Positions 16,670-24,752 of a DNA stretch of 64,000 nucleotides are shown here, piece by piece. The stretch is from assembly GCF_012516315.1 (NCBI RefSeq), contig NZ_CP051185.1, positions 951,459 through 1,015,458 on the forward strand, in the 5' to 3' direction. Origin of the DNA: Limnospira fusiformis SAG 85.79. Lineage in GTDB: Bacteria; Cyanobacteriota; Cyanobacteriia; Cyanobacteriales; Microcoleaceae. The notes beneath the pieces are model-generated. The model searched no databases and was not told the origin of the DNA. It was given only the letters and a program-made list of their open reading frames with translations. The position numbers and the translations under genes are program-made. Positions within the stretch are counted from its first letter, which is position 1; each line of letters begins with the position of its first letter.

Positions 16670-17582
16670 GTAGGGGTCGAAAGGAAAGTCACCTTTCCCA
16701 ACTCCCATTCAAAACCGTGCTTGATACTTTCACATCACACGGCTCCTGATGTGGATACCCTATTTTGTCAGTAGGAACAGGGTTACTACCCCCTGCTTTA
16801 TGACTTCAACTTTAGGAGCTATATACACCACGTAGTCTTTAAACTCGCTCACGGTCGTAAGCACTCTTACATCATCGCAGTCTCTATATCCACACCGTGA
16901 CTAGTGGGCATATCCCAACCATTACAGTTAGGCATTAGCTTTCAGTCACATCCTTTCCCCTTATGGGCATACGCTTACACTTTTCACTACTCCAGTGAGT
17001 AATATTGCTCACTTTCTTATATGGAGAGCCTAACAGGGGTTTCAACGTTCCGTATATATGGGCATTCCATCTTTAGATTTGTCCTATCCACCGGGGTACT
17101 TTTAAAGGTCTGTGAAGATGGCTAGTCAAGTCCTCTTCTTTTCCCCTTGTTCTTTTGAACACAGCGTGTCAACCTATTTCGCTACCTCGATATTACGATG
17201 GTTCAAGCCAGACATTCGGTTTCCCTAATCATGGATGGTTGGCAGTGGTCGGATTTTGGGAATGGGTTTTCCCTCACGCCTTCCGTTCCCCGCTTCAATC
17301 CCAGATTTGTGATTTCTGAAACTGGGGGTGGCTATCGCCTTTACTCTTTCCCATAATCACCCCAAGTGGGTTGAAATACTCCTCCTAAGTATACTTGGAC
17401 GGTATTTTGTGATTTCTTAAAATGGGATTGACCTTGAGTTCCCTGCCTTGCTTAGTGCAACAACTCACTAAACGTCGGGACATATATACAGTTAAGGGGT
17501 TAGACTGGTTGAAGGTCTAATTTTCCCTCTAGGAGGTTATTTCAGGCATTGCAGCCTTATTTCACTCCTAAACGTCTCGCAC
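16670..17582 (-). ncRNA. ORF-less group II intron, 913 nt
   Basis: On the minus strand the element starts GTGCGAG at 17582. Domain V is at 16712-16745: 34 nt starting GAGCC, with the AGC triad, a GAAA tetraloop and a two-base bulge, paired throughout. Domain VI follows, with a GGAAAG/CTTTCC stem and an A eight bases from the 3' end as candidate branch point, and the end is CCCCTAC at 16670. The seven bases before the 5' splice site (ATAGTCA) can pair with TGATTAT at 17353-17359, a good EBS1 candidate. There is no reverse transcriptase or maturase frame, so splicing would need a protein supplied in trans. It sits in the leader of the His-rich gene in sense orientation. Confidence 0.85.
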
Positions 17583-17664
17583 TGACTATTTATCAATAGC
17601 AAATGGCGATCAGTATATCACACATAGCAACCCTGGAAGCAGCTACAGCACCGGACCCGATCAC

Positions 17665-18996
17665 TCAAAATTCCACGGCTTCCTCAACCTTCTTATTTGG
17701 GAAAGTCGGTAATTGAATAGCAGACCAAGACTCCAACTTCCGGCGATGCTGGGGATAGATTAAAGGTGCCGGCCAATTATCCCCGTTTGGTCCAGACCCC
17801 ACCCCGGCTAGTTGAGGGTTAGCCACTGATTCCTCTACTGGCTCTGGTGCGGCATATTCCAAGCGGATACGCTGTAGTTCCTCATCTACCAATCGAGGTT
17901 TCGGCCACTCTTCCAGCACGGGTTCACCCGGCGGAACAATTGACTCAATAGATATCTCTGTAGAGGGTGGGGGTGCGATCGCCTCGGAATCGGAAACATC
18001 GGACTTTGGTGATTCTCCCTGAGATCCTAAACCCTCCTTAGTTGATAGTAAGGGCGGCATAACTGGGGTAGGGTTATCATCACCTTGGGTAGGTGTTGTT
18101 AATTCGTCTGACTCCTCTACCGATGACCCTTGTTGTGCGAATTGAGCAGACCAAGGTTGAACAGGTGAAGCCTTAGATAAATTCATGGTCTGGGAATCAA
18201 TCACAAAGGATGGCGATGATACCTCATCATCAGTACAATTGACCTCTGGCGAGGGTGAATCAACGATTAACTCAGGATTTGGGCTTACAGCAGATTGGCG
18301 AATTTCCTTCATCATATCCAAAGCCGCCTTAAACTCAAGAGTGTAGCGTTGTTGGCGTTGTAAACGCGATCGCAACTCACGGCAGGTATTTTGAACCCTG
18401 ACTAATTCGTGGGACTGTTCATTGTAACCTTGACGGGTCATTGCACATTCTCTTTCCATCTGAGCCATGCGAGTTTGACTCGTATCCCACTGTTCAGTCA
18501 GGTTCTCTACCAAAACTTGCTGTTGTCGAATCACCCGGTTAGCAACATCTAGCTTTTTGAACAGACGATTCACCTGTGCGCGGGTAAAATCTAGTTCCTG
18601 CAATTGTTGATCAGAATTACTTTTGTGTTCCCTTAACTGTTGATGACAATCTTCCAGTTGTTCGGACAGTTCAGCAATGCGATCGATTAAATCCCGGTTA
18701 CAAGCGTGAAGTGCTTTAATCAGAGGAGTTTCCGCACTACCCTCAAGCTCATTAATCCCGCCAGTAGCTATCTGGGGCGCTGTTCCTTCCGCCCTAACAG
18801 AGGCATTTTCTGGGGATTCTGTAACCAGAGGAATTTGATCAATAGCGATCGCATCAGGAAAATTCACCGTTTCCCAATCATCATCCCCTGTGTGGGAAAT
18901 GTGGGTCAGCGGCTGCGCCACACCAGCTTCATACTCTGGGATGGCTGCTTCATCGGGGGATTGATTCAGGGGGAGATCGGCTTCAGACATGGACAT
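17665..18996 (-). CDS. Coiled-coil protein of unknown function, 443 aa
   Basis: An acidic disordered N-terminus (residues 1-95) is followed by a long coiled coil (about 95-240), with heptads such as LIDRIAELSEQLEDCHQQLRE and VNRLFKKLDVANRVIRQQQ, then a Pro/Ser/Glu-rich region and a C-terminal segment (YPQHRRKLESWSAIQLPTF). No membrane segment or catalytic motif is visible. Such cyanobacterial coiled-coil proteins are generally uncharacterised; a scaffold or cell-shape role is possible but not supported directly. The gene is divergent from the phytol-kinase-like gene. Confidence 0.7.
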   Translation of the reverse strand: MSMSEADLPLNQSPDEAAIPEYEAGVAQPLTHISHTGDDDWETVNFPDAIAIDQIPLVTESPENASVRAEGTAPQIATGGINELEGSAETPLIKALHACNRDLIDRIAELSEQLEDCHQQLREHKSNSDQQLQELDFTRAQVNRLFKKLDVANRVIRQQQVLVENLTEQWDTSQTRMAQMERECAMTRQGYNEQSHELVRVQNTCRELRSRLQRQQRYTLEFKAALDMMKEIRQSAVSPNPELIVDSPSPEVNCTDDEVSSPSFVIDSQTMNLSKASPVQPWSAQFAQQGSSVEESDELTTPTQGDDNPTPVMPPLLSTKEGLGSQGESPKSDVSDSEAIAPPPSTEISIESIVPPGEPVLEEWPKPRLVDEELQRIRLEYAAPEPVEESVANPQLAGVGSGPNGDNWPAPLIYPQHRRKLESWSAIQLPTFPNKKVEEAVEF

Positions 18997-19117
18997 ATCC
19001 CAGACAGTTAGATAATCTCAGTATTAGTTTATCTTGACAATTGACAAACTTGGAGCTTGAAACATAACCCAATATATTCTGAATTTGGTTTCCTATTTTA
19101 TACACTACTGTGAATTT

Positions 19118-19807
19118 ATGCTTTCTGATTTAACTGCAAATCCCAACATTTGGCTTCATATCTCTCTGGTGGGTCTATGGTTAGCCTTAGTCCTGATTAT
19201 TGCTGAAGGACTCAACCGCCTATTTTCGGTAGATCCAGAAATATCCCGAAAGGTGGTGCATATTGGGACCGGAAACGTGATTTTATTAGCTTGGTGGCTG
19301 GATATCCCCGCTTCCATCGGTATAGCAGCCGGGGTATTATCAGCAGCGATCGCCTTAATTTCCCTAAAAGTCCCCATTCTCCCCAGTGTTAATAGTGTCG
19401 GTCGCCAAAGTTTAGGGACATTTTTTTACGCCATCAGCATTGGTATTCTGATCGCCTGTTTTTGGCCGCGCCAACAACCCCACTACGCCGCCCTAGGTAT
19501 TTTAGTCATGACCTGGGGAGATGGTCTCGCCGCCACCATAGGTCAGAAATTCGGTTACCATAAATATCAGATCTGGGGAAGCCAAAAAAGTTGGGAAGGT
19601 TCCCTCACCATGACTTTAACCAGTTTTATAATATCCACCCTAATTTTACTGCCAGTCTATGGTAACACCTGGCAAATTTGGAGTATCTCCCTAGCCGTCG
19701 CCCTCGGTGCTACCCTGTTGGAAATGGTATCTAAATTAGGTATTGATAATTTAACCGTTCCCCTCGGTAGCGCGGCGATCGCCTTCTTTCTCCATCAACT
19801 TTCTTAA
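19118..19807 (+). CDS. Phytol kinase-like / polyprenol kinase family membrane protein
   Basis: The protein has six to seven membrane spans and the family signature SRKVVHIGTGNVILLAWW near residue 45, GDGLAATIGQKFGYHK near 150 and SWEGSLTMTLTSF near 170. These are the conserved features of the DGK1/SEC59/VTE5 superfamily, which phosphorylates phytol, dolichol or diacylglycerol, often with CTP. In cyanobacteria and plants the closest known role is recycling phytol from chlorophyll for tocopherol and other prenyl lipids. The frame is open from 19085, but ATG at 19118 (MLSDLTANP) is the natural start. Substrate not proven. Confidence 0.82.
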   Translation: MLSDLTANPNIWLHISLVGLWLALVLIIAEGLNRLFSVDPEISRKVVHIGTGNVILLAWWLDIPASIGIAAGVLSAAIALISLKVPILPSVNSVGRQSLGTFFYAISIGILIACFWPRQQPHYAALGILVMTWGDGLAATIGQKFGYHKYQIWGSQKSWEGSLTMTLTSFIISTLILLPVYGNTWQIWSISLAVALGATLLEMVSKLGIDNLTVPLGSAAIAFFLHQLS

Positions 19808-19809
19808 TC

Positions 19810-19896
19810 CTACCCCACACCAAAAGCCCCCAACCAAACCATAGCCAACCCTAGGGCTAGTATAGACACCGCCGGACTAGGCATTGCATCTCCCAT
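19810..19896 (-). CDS. Possible 28-residue membrane peptide
   Basis: ATG at 19896 to TAG at 19810 encodes MGDAMPSPAVSILALG followed by a hydrophobic end (LAMVWLGAFGVG). It converges on the phytol-kinase-like gene, 2 bp away. AAGG is very close to the ATG. The single-span layout is coherent but the length is too short for certainty. Confidence 0.25.
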   Translation of the reverse strand: MGDAMPSPAVSILALGLAMVWLGAFGVG

Positions 19897-20085
19897 CCCT
19901 TGGCTTAGGTGAAAATACTAGCACTAACTGCTATAGGTTCTGGTTGGAGGACAATCCAATGCTCGAACTTTAAACCAACCCGCTAAGACCGTCTTGATCA
20001 CGTAAACCTCTTGGGAGCGTGGAAGCCCCGTGTCTTTAGACCGGGGAGGAAACGCGACAGGGGGACTTTAGTCCCCGTCAATCTT

Positions 20086-21357
20086 TCAAGCATAGGCGTA
20101 ACCATCCTTCCTGTGAATGGGTTGGCAGTATTTGTGGCTGATGCCTGCCACCCGTACCGAAGCGGTGGTAATATCAAAACTACCAGACGCACGGCAGAGA
20201 ACCCGTCCTAGATATGAGCCAATTTTCTTCCCCGCTGTGACCAGTGCCGTCACCATGTCGCCAGTCTGAAAGCCTTTATGAATTTGCCTCCTGGAGCGGT
20301 GACGATTCGGGAATCCGTACTTATTCGTCCCGCACATCTGACGGGTTCCATGCCCCTTTGCTAAAATCAGCAACGGTTTTGAAGTCAGAACTTCCAGTGA
20401 TTCGACTGGTCCAACACAGGCAGCATCAAGCCAGTGAGCTTTAGGTAGGTTGAGCCTCAGTCGATTGAACTTCGTTTGTCCGCCCGTTCCTGTGGTAACT
20501 GGGAGTCCTGTTGCTTTCAGAGCCTTGAACAAGGCCCATCGGGTCGAGTTAACGGCAGCCGCATCTTTAAGGGGTGATTTGGCCTGCCTGAGAAGACGAC
20601 TCAGGACATCAGGCTGGCCCGATAAAAAATCCCGAATGTCCCCATTGCCTTTGGCTTGATTGCATGAGTGGCAAGCCATCGTCAGGTTAGAAACCCGGTC
20701 AGAGCCACCCTTAGAGCGAGGCTGGATATGCTCAACTTCAAGTAGTACATTTTGAGCCCCACAGTAAGCACAGGTTCTGCCCCACTTTTCCAACAGGTAT
20801 TCCCTGATTTCATAGCCTTGTAATTCTCCCTGCTGATACTCAACACCTGAAATCTCAGGGTTTTCCATCAATTGCAGGTCGAACCGTACTAGCTCTTGGG
20901 TAATGCGGCCAACTGGGGCAAGTCTACGAAATCGGTGAACCCAGGTCATTAGAGTATCTACTCGATGCTGCCAGCTGGGAGCTAACCAACCTTCGGGACG
21001 AGTCCGATTCAAGAACCGAGCTGGTCGATATCGGGTCTTGCGGTTTCGTCGAGAACGTCGGAGTTGACGACGAGAGAGCAATGCTTCTTTAATCTGCTGT
21101 CCTCGGTGCTGCAACTCGGCAGCAAAGATAATATGATTCCCTTGCTTCAAGGCAATTCCAGTGACTTTAGAGCCTGGGTCTAATTTGAGTTCGAGGGGTT
21201 CAGGATTAGCGTCAACCTCCTTGTTTAGAATAATGGTGAATGGGTAGCGTCGAAATACCGATGCTTTCCCGGCTTTGAGCAGTGATCGTGCCATCCCTGG
21301 CTTGCACGGTGTCAGGGGCTTGCGGTTGGTATCTAAAACGAAAACATGGTTAGACAT
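20086..21357 (-). CDS. iscB: IscB RNA-guided endonuclease
   Basis: IscB is the ancestor-like relative of Cas9, an omega-RNA-guided DNA nickase/nuclease. Domains in order: PLMP (VFVLDTNRKPLTPC, KPGMARSLLKAGKASV), RuvC-I (LKLDPGSKVTGIAL, Asp60), Arg-rich bridge helix (RRQLRRSRRNRKTRYR), RuvC-II (ITQELVRFD), HNH with zinc cysteines (CAYCG, LEVEHIQPRSKGG, CHSCNQAKG), RuvC-III (HWLDAACVG), then a C-terminal domain (GTRQMCGTNKYGFP). All nuclease residues appear intact. The frame is open 14 codons further upstream, but ATG at 21357 (MSNHVFVLDT) is the family start, and the upstream sequence belongs to the omega-RNA. Target activity is inferred from family knowledge. Confidence 0.95.
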   Translation of the reverse strand: MSNHVFVLDTNRKPLTPCKPGMARSLLKAGKASVFRRYPFTIILNKEVDANPEPLELKLDPGSKVTGIALKQGNHIIFAAELQHRGQQIKEALLSRRQLRRSRRNRKTRYRPARFLNRTRPEGWLAPSWQHRVDTLMTWVHRFRRLAPVGRITQELVRFDLQLMENPEISGVEYQQGELQGYEIREYLLEKWGRTCAYCGAQNVLLEVEHIQPRSKGGSDRVSNLTMACHSCNQAKGNGDIRDFLSGQPDVLSRLLRQAKSPLKDAAAVNSTRWALFKALKATGLPVTTGTGGQTKFNRLRLNLPKAHWLDAACVGPVESLEVLTSKPLLILAKGHGTRQMCGTNKYGFPNRHRSRRQIHKGFQTGDMVTALVTAGKKIGSYLGRVLCRASGSFDITTASVRVAGISHKYCQPIHRKDGYAYA

Positions 21358-21603
21358 TGTTGCGTCTGTTCTGATTGCTCGTAACGTTTGCTTCGCCAAG
21401 GTTCAGAGTCGGTACTTTCCAAATCGCACTGTCTTAACCCCTTAGGACTGTTTAACGATTTGGTTCTAGTGCCTGGAACTAGCACGCATTCCAGGGTAGG
21501 AACTTTAACTCTTGCTCTGAACGTAGCCAGTTAAGGCTTAAGCTGGTCAGCTACCTGAAAGCGGGGGGCACGAAGCCCCCGTGCTTCAGCCGGGGGTGCT
21601 GAC
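21358..21603 (-). ncRNA. Omega-RNA scaffold upstream of iscB
   Basis: The segment directly 5' of iscB is about 90% identical to 30480-30698, with a common sharp end at 21603. It is rich in inverted repeats, including GGGGGC/GCCCCC around a short loop and ACTAGAACC/GGTTCTAGT-like arms. In IscB systems the guide is the stretch immediately 5' of the scaffold; here that is the reverse complement of 21604-21620 or so, which is the 3' flank of the small gene. Coordinates of the RNA ends are approximate on the iscB side. Confidence 0.8.
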
Positions 21604-21624
21604 GCTGACTCTATCCCCTAGCGT

Positions 21625-21777
21625 TTACTTCAGGGCTGGGGAAGGATTTTTACAGGGAGTTCCTTCAAACGGGCTAGGACCTACTTCTGGATAAGCATCG
21701 TCAGTGGGGCTAAAAATCCGAATCACTGCTTCGGTTAGGTAAGCCATCATATTTGATAGTTTAGACATCATATTCAT
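21625..21777 (-). CDS. Small conserved-looking protein, 50 aa
   Basis: ATG at 21777 to TAA at 21625. The motif IFSPTDDAYPEVGPSPFEGTP has the look of a conserved cyanobacterial small protein I cannot name. The N-terminal half (MNMMSKLSNMMAYLTEAVIR) is an amphipathic helix. GTGAGG is a good ribosome-binding site seven bases before the ATG. The IscB element lies 21 bases beyond the stop codon in the same orientation, so read-through transcription of this gene would produce the guide and the omega-RNA. Confidence 0.6.
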   Translation of the reverse strand: MNMMSKLSNMMAYLTEAVIRIFSPTDDAYPEVGPSPFEGTPCKNPSPALK

Positions 21778-22112
21778 AAGAAAACCTCACTTTTCTCTTG
21801 CCTTATATACCTACTATACTAGATGAAATTTCTGGATTTGCACAATATTTGCAATATTTATTTGCAATCAACGGATAATTCACCATAATCGATAAATCAT
21901 GTTATAATATATAGGTTTGCCTCCGTCTCCGTCTCCGTATCATCTACCTAGCTAAAATCAAGCGATCGCCTTCTCTAAGCAACTCCCTAAAATCAGTACA
22001 ATTACTCAAAGAATATCCTCGGAAAGTTTAGTTAACAAAAATCACAGTTTTTTTTAAGTTTTGATAATTTTTGTAAAAAACAGTTAATAAAAAGCGAGAT
22101 CCGCCGCCAAGA
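21778..22112. other. Intergenic region without a gene
   Basis: An AT-rich 335-bp stretch with a short tandem CTCCGT repeat (21922-21939), one HIP1 site and poly-T/poly-A runs. It should hold the promoter of the 50-aa gene. I see no coding frame or structured RNA. Confidence 0.6.
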
Positions 22113-22132
22113 GGCGGGCAATGTAGCCCGCC
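22113..22132 (-). terminator. Probable terminator of txlA
   Basis: Inverted repeat GGCGGGC, loop AATGTA, GCCCGCC, lying ten bases after the txlA stop codon; on the minus strand a CTTTTTATT run follows about 17 bases later. Confidence 0.5.
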
Positions 22133-22141
22133 CGAAAGGCT

Positions 22142-22729
22142 TTAGAGTTTGACTTGGCTACCGTGTGCGCGAGGATCGGTGTTAGCATCCCCAGAGGGGA
22201 CAACAGGGGCTTTAAAAGTGGAAACCTGCCCCATAGTTTCGACTGTTGGCATCAAATTACCAGCGATCAAAGCATCTAAACGAGACCCTAGGTTAGGTCG
22301 GGGAATTTCTCCGATCGCCTCCCCCATAACTTCAGCTTGATCATTGAGAAAGACAAAATGGGGAATCCCATCAACTCGATACTTGAGAATTTCCGGGAGC
22401 CATTTAGTATTATCAACATTGAGCATGACAAAATTAATGCGATCGCCATAACTATCGCGCAGATCTGCCATATCTTCAGCCATAGCCTGACAGGTTGTAC
22501 ACCAATTAGCATAAAACTCCATCAAAGTCGGTTTACCATTACTCAAAGCCACCTCAAGAGGGGTTGATTCCGTGGCCAGTTCCGTTAAAGATATAGAGGT
22601 AGCATTAGTTCGGAAACCCCAAAAAACCAAGACACTGAGAACAATTGCCACAAGAGCAATCAGAAAGTTTCTCAAACGAGTTGTGAATGAAGAAGTAGTT
22701 AAACTAGAATCAGATGGATTTGTACTCAT
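22142..22729 (-). CDS. txlA: Thylakoid thioredoxin-like protein TxlA (HCF164-like)
   Basis: The protein has an N-terminal membrane anchor (FLIALVAIVLSVLVFWGF, residues 22-40) and a thioredoxin fold with the redox site WCTTCQ near residue 76, then VDGIPHFVFL carrying the cis-Pro loop. This matches the TxlA/HCF164 family, which passes reducing power across the thylakoid membrane for cytochrome c and b6f maturation. The last 40 residues form a polar tail. It is divergent from the NIL-ferredoxin gene across 149 bp. Confidence 0.9.
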   Translation of the reverse strand: MSTNPSDSSLTTSSFTTRLRNFLIALVAIVLSVLVFWGFRTNATSISLTELATESTPLEVALSNGKPTLMEFYANWCTTCQAMAEDMADLRDSYGDRINFVMLNVDNTKWLPEILKYRVDGIPHFVFLNDQAEVMGEAIGEIPRPNLGSRLDALIAGNLMPTVETMGQVSTFKAPVVPSGDANTDPRAHGSQVKL

Positions 22730-22878
22730 TTAATGCAGCTAGTCACACAGATGATCGTCTTGGGTACAGTGTAGCGAATTAGACAAGTGCGGGGAAAATA
22801 GAAAGCGATCGCCCCACCAAAACAGCCACCATTGGTGATCGCATGGTATGATAGAGATGCTGTATTCTGCCGGGAAGC

Positions 22879-23283
22879 ATGAAAAAACGAGTCACTTTGA
22901 CTTTTCCCAAACGTTCAGTGCAGATGCCAATTACCTACCGACTGGCCAAAGATTTTAATGTAGCTGCTAATATTATTAGAGCGCAAGTGGCCCCTAATCA
23001 GGTAGGAAAACTGGTAGTAGAGTTATCGGGAGATATAGACCAACTCGAGGCGGCGATCGATTGGATGCAATCTCAAAACGTGACAGTTTCCCTAGCCAGT
23101 CGAGAAATTATCATTGATGAACAAAGCTGCGTAGACTGTGGACTATGTACAGGTGTATGTCCGACAGAAGCACTAACTCTCAATCCCGAAACCTTTTATT
23201 TAACATTTACGCGATCGCGTTGTATTGTGTGTGAACAGTGTATTCCCACCTGTCCCCTACAAGCGATTTCCACCAATTTATAA
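22879..23283 (+). CDS. NIL-domain plus two-cluster [4Fe-4S] ferredoxin
   Basis: Residues 1-75 are a NIL domain, the ligand-sensing fold also found in methionine ABC importers. Residues 80-134 are a bacterial-type ferredoxin with two CxxCxxCxxxCP motifs, CVDCGLCTGVCP and CIVCEQCIPTCP, so two [4Fe-4S] clusters. NIL-ferredoxins are linked in some prokaryotes to sulfur transfer into homocysteine and methionine; the role in cyanobacteria is inferred. GGGAAG precedes the ATG. It is followed after 10 bases by a membrane protein gene on the same strand. Confidence 0.9.
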   Translation: MKKRVTLTFPKRSVQMPITYRLAKDFNVAANIIRAQVAPNQVGKLVVELSGDIDQLEAAIDWMQSQNVTVSLASREIIIDEQSCVDCGLCTGVCPTEALTLNPETFYLTFTRSRCIVCEQCIPTCPLQAISTNL

Positions 23284-23293
23284 TCTGGTAGCC

Positions 23294-23734
23294 ATGAAAT
23301 CCCATCAGATCGCGCCTATGCTTTGGGTGTCAATTTTCTTACTGATGCTCACCTATATGGTGTTTGGGTGGGATTTATTTAACCGACAAATAGAGTGGCA
23401 CTTTTGGGTAATTATTAAATTAACTATTATCTTACTCGCCCTGTTTTTCACAGTTCCTTTAGAGAATTTAAGCCGTCCTCTCAATCGCTGGTTTCAGTCA
23501 AATATTGGCGCTTTTTTATCTGTAGTGGTCGGTGCTTTCTTACTGGTAGTATTAGCCACCAGGATGGAAATTTTTACCACTCTTCTGATGTCTTTATCCG
23601 CCACCATTCTCACCCGTATGGAACTACAAACCCACAGCACCAAAAACTGGCAGGCATTTTTAGTCCTGTGTCTGGTGTCAATGCTGGGGTTAGTAGTCGG
23701 CTGGCAACTTCATCACCTAGCGAGTATAATTTAG
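23294..23734 (+). CDS. Four-span membrane protein of unknown function
   Basis: The open frame extends back to 23225, overlapping the ferredoxin, but ATG at 23294 (MKSHQIAPMLW) is the sensible start, giving 146 residues. Four hydrophobic spans are visible: LWVSIFLLMLTYMVFGW, FWVIIKLTIILLALFFTV, GAFLSVVVGAFLLVVLAT and AFLVLCLVSMLGLVVGW. No motif identifies a function. The close spacing suggests co-transcription with the NIL-ferredoxin. It overlaps by four bases the converging larE gene. Confidence 0.7.
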   Translation: MKSHQIAPMLWVSIFLLMLTYMVFGWDLFNRQIEWHFWVIIKLTIILLALFFTVPLENLSRPLNRWFQSNIGAFLSVVVGAFLLVVLATRMEIFTTLLMSLSATILTRMELQTHSTKNWQAFLVLCLVSMLGLVVGWQLHHLASII

Positions 23735-24558
23735 GTGTAGGTAACGAGGAGTTCCGGTTGTAATACTTGATTTAATTTACCACTACGATATCCTTCTAGG
23801 TCTAAGGTAACATATACAAAACCCAATTCCTGAAAAGTTTTCACTAAAAGTGGCAAATCATTTTGAATTATAAACTCCTGAATTTGTGCTGGTGGCAGTT
23901 CAATCCTAGCCGTGTCTCCCTCGGAGCGCACCCGCAGATTTTGCCAACCCAAACGGCGCAAATAAACCTCAGCACGTCCGACCCTCTGCAATTTAGCGAT
24001 CGTGATTTCTTCTCCATAGGGAAAACGGGAACTTAAACAAGGTTGAGAAGGCTTATCCCAGCAACTTAACCCCAGATATTTAGAGATTTCCCGTACCTCA
24101 GCTTTAGTAACTCCCACCTCTGCTAAAGGCGATCGCACTCCCCTTTCCTTAGCGGCTTGCACTCCCGGGCGATAGTCCTGCAAATCATCAGCATTCACAC
24201 CATCAACTATGTATAAATAACCCCGTTGTCTAGCTAAGGGTTTAAGCTGGTCATGCAGTTCACTTTTGCAGAAATAACAACGGTTAACCGGGTTAGCGGT
24301 GTAATTAGGATTAGCCATTTCCTGAGTGTAGATTTCCTCATGAGATATGCCAATCATCGCCGCCTGAATGCGAGCATCTTCCAAATCTTCCGGTAACAGG
24401 GAAGGCGAAACAGCGGTGACAGCTAAAGCGCGATCGCCCAAAATATCATAGGCAATTTTCGCCACCAACGTACTATCTATTCCTCCCGAATAGGCAATTA
24501 ATGCCTGCTCCATTTCAGCAAATAGGGATTGAAGTTGTTGTAATTTCTCGATCACCAT
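23731..24558 (-). CDS. larE: ATP-dependent sacrificial sulfur transferase LarE
   Basis: An N-type ATP pyrophosphatase with the PP-loop SGGIDST near residue 24 and the family's second half, including NRCYFCKSELHDQL and DKPSQPCLSSRFPYGE. The Cys of PSQPCLSSR is the position from which LarE donates its own sulfur to pyridinium dicarboxylate during synthesis of the nickel-pincer cofactor of lactate racemase and relatives. No larA, larB or larC is in the window, so the client enzyme is unknown here. Length (275 aa) is normal. Confidence 0.92.
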   Translation of the reverse strand: MVIEKLQQLQSLFAEMEQALIAYSGGIDSTLVAKIAYDILGDRALAVTAVSPSLLPEDLEDARIQAAMIGISHEEIYTQEMANPNYTANPVNRCYFCKSELHDQLKPLARQRGYLYIVDGVNADDLQDYRPGVQAAKERGVRSPLAEVGVTKAEVREISKYLGLSCWDKPSQPCLSSRFPYGEEITIAKLQRVGRAEVYLRRLGWQNLRVRSEGDTARIELPPAQIQEFIIQNDLPLLVKTFQELGFVYVTLDLEGYRSGKLNQVLQPELLVTYT

Positions 24559-24654
24559 AGTTTTTTGTGTTATTTACCCGTAATTACAGGTTATCATCTT
24601 CCCTCGGTTATGGCATACCCCCTCTCTACTAGGAGCGATCGCACAGACAAAAAT

Positions 24655-24692
24655 TGAGCCGGGGGGTTTCGCATCAGGAAAACTCCGGCTCA
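24655..24692 (-). terminator. Terminator of the DUF4912 repeat gene
   Basis: An 8-bp stem TGAGCCGG/CCGGCTCA with a 22-base loop, followed on the minus strand by ATTTTTG. It lies about 60 bases after the stop codon of the minus-strand gene ending at 24753. Confidence 0.6.
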
Positions 24693-24752
24693 TGTTCTTA
24701 ATTCGCAATTGCTAAGATCAGACTTTCATCATCGGTTATATCGCTTAATATC

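Larger units (their letters stand above)
20002..21603 (-). mobile_element. IscB/omega-RNA element (IS200/IS605-type), iscB-containing copy
   Basis: The left end follows TCAC (19998-20001), and a subterminal hairpin lies around 20026-20046. The right end is the sharp boundary at 21603, where similarity to the second element (30327-30698) stops at GGGGGTGCTGAC. It carries iscB and its omega-RNA but no TnpA transposase, so mobility would need an enzyme from elsewhere. Insertion is 21 bases after the stop codon of a 50-aa gene, in the same orientation. Confidence 0.85.

Noticed and set aside
20011-20659. Plus-strand frames across the iscB element
   Set aside because: Shadows of iscB in other frames, without ribosome-binding sites or motifs.
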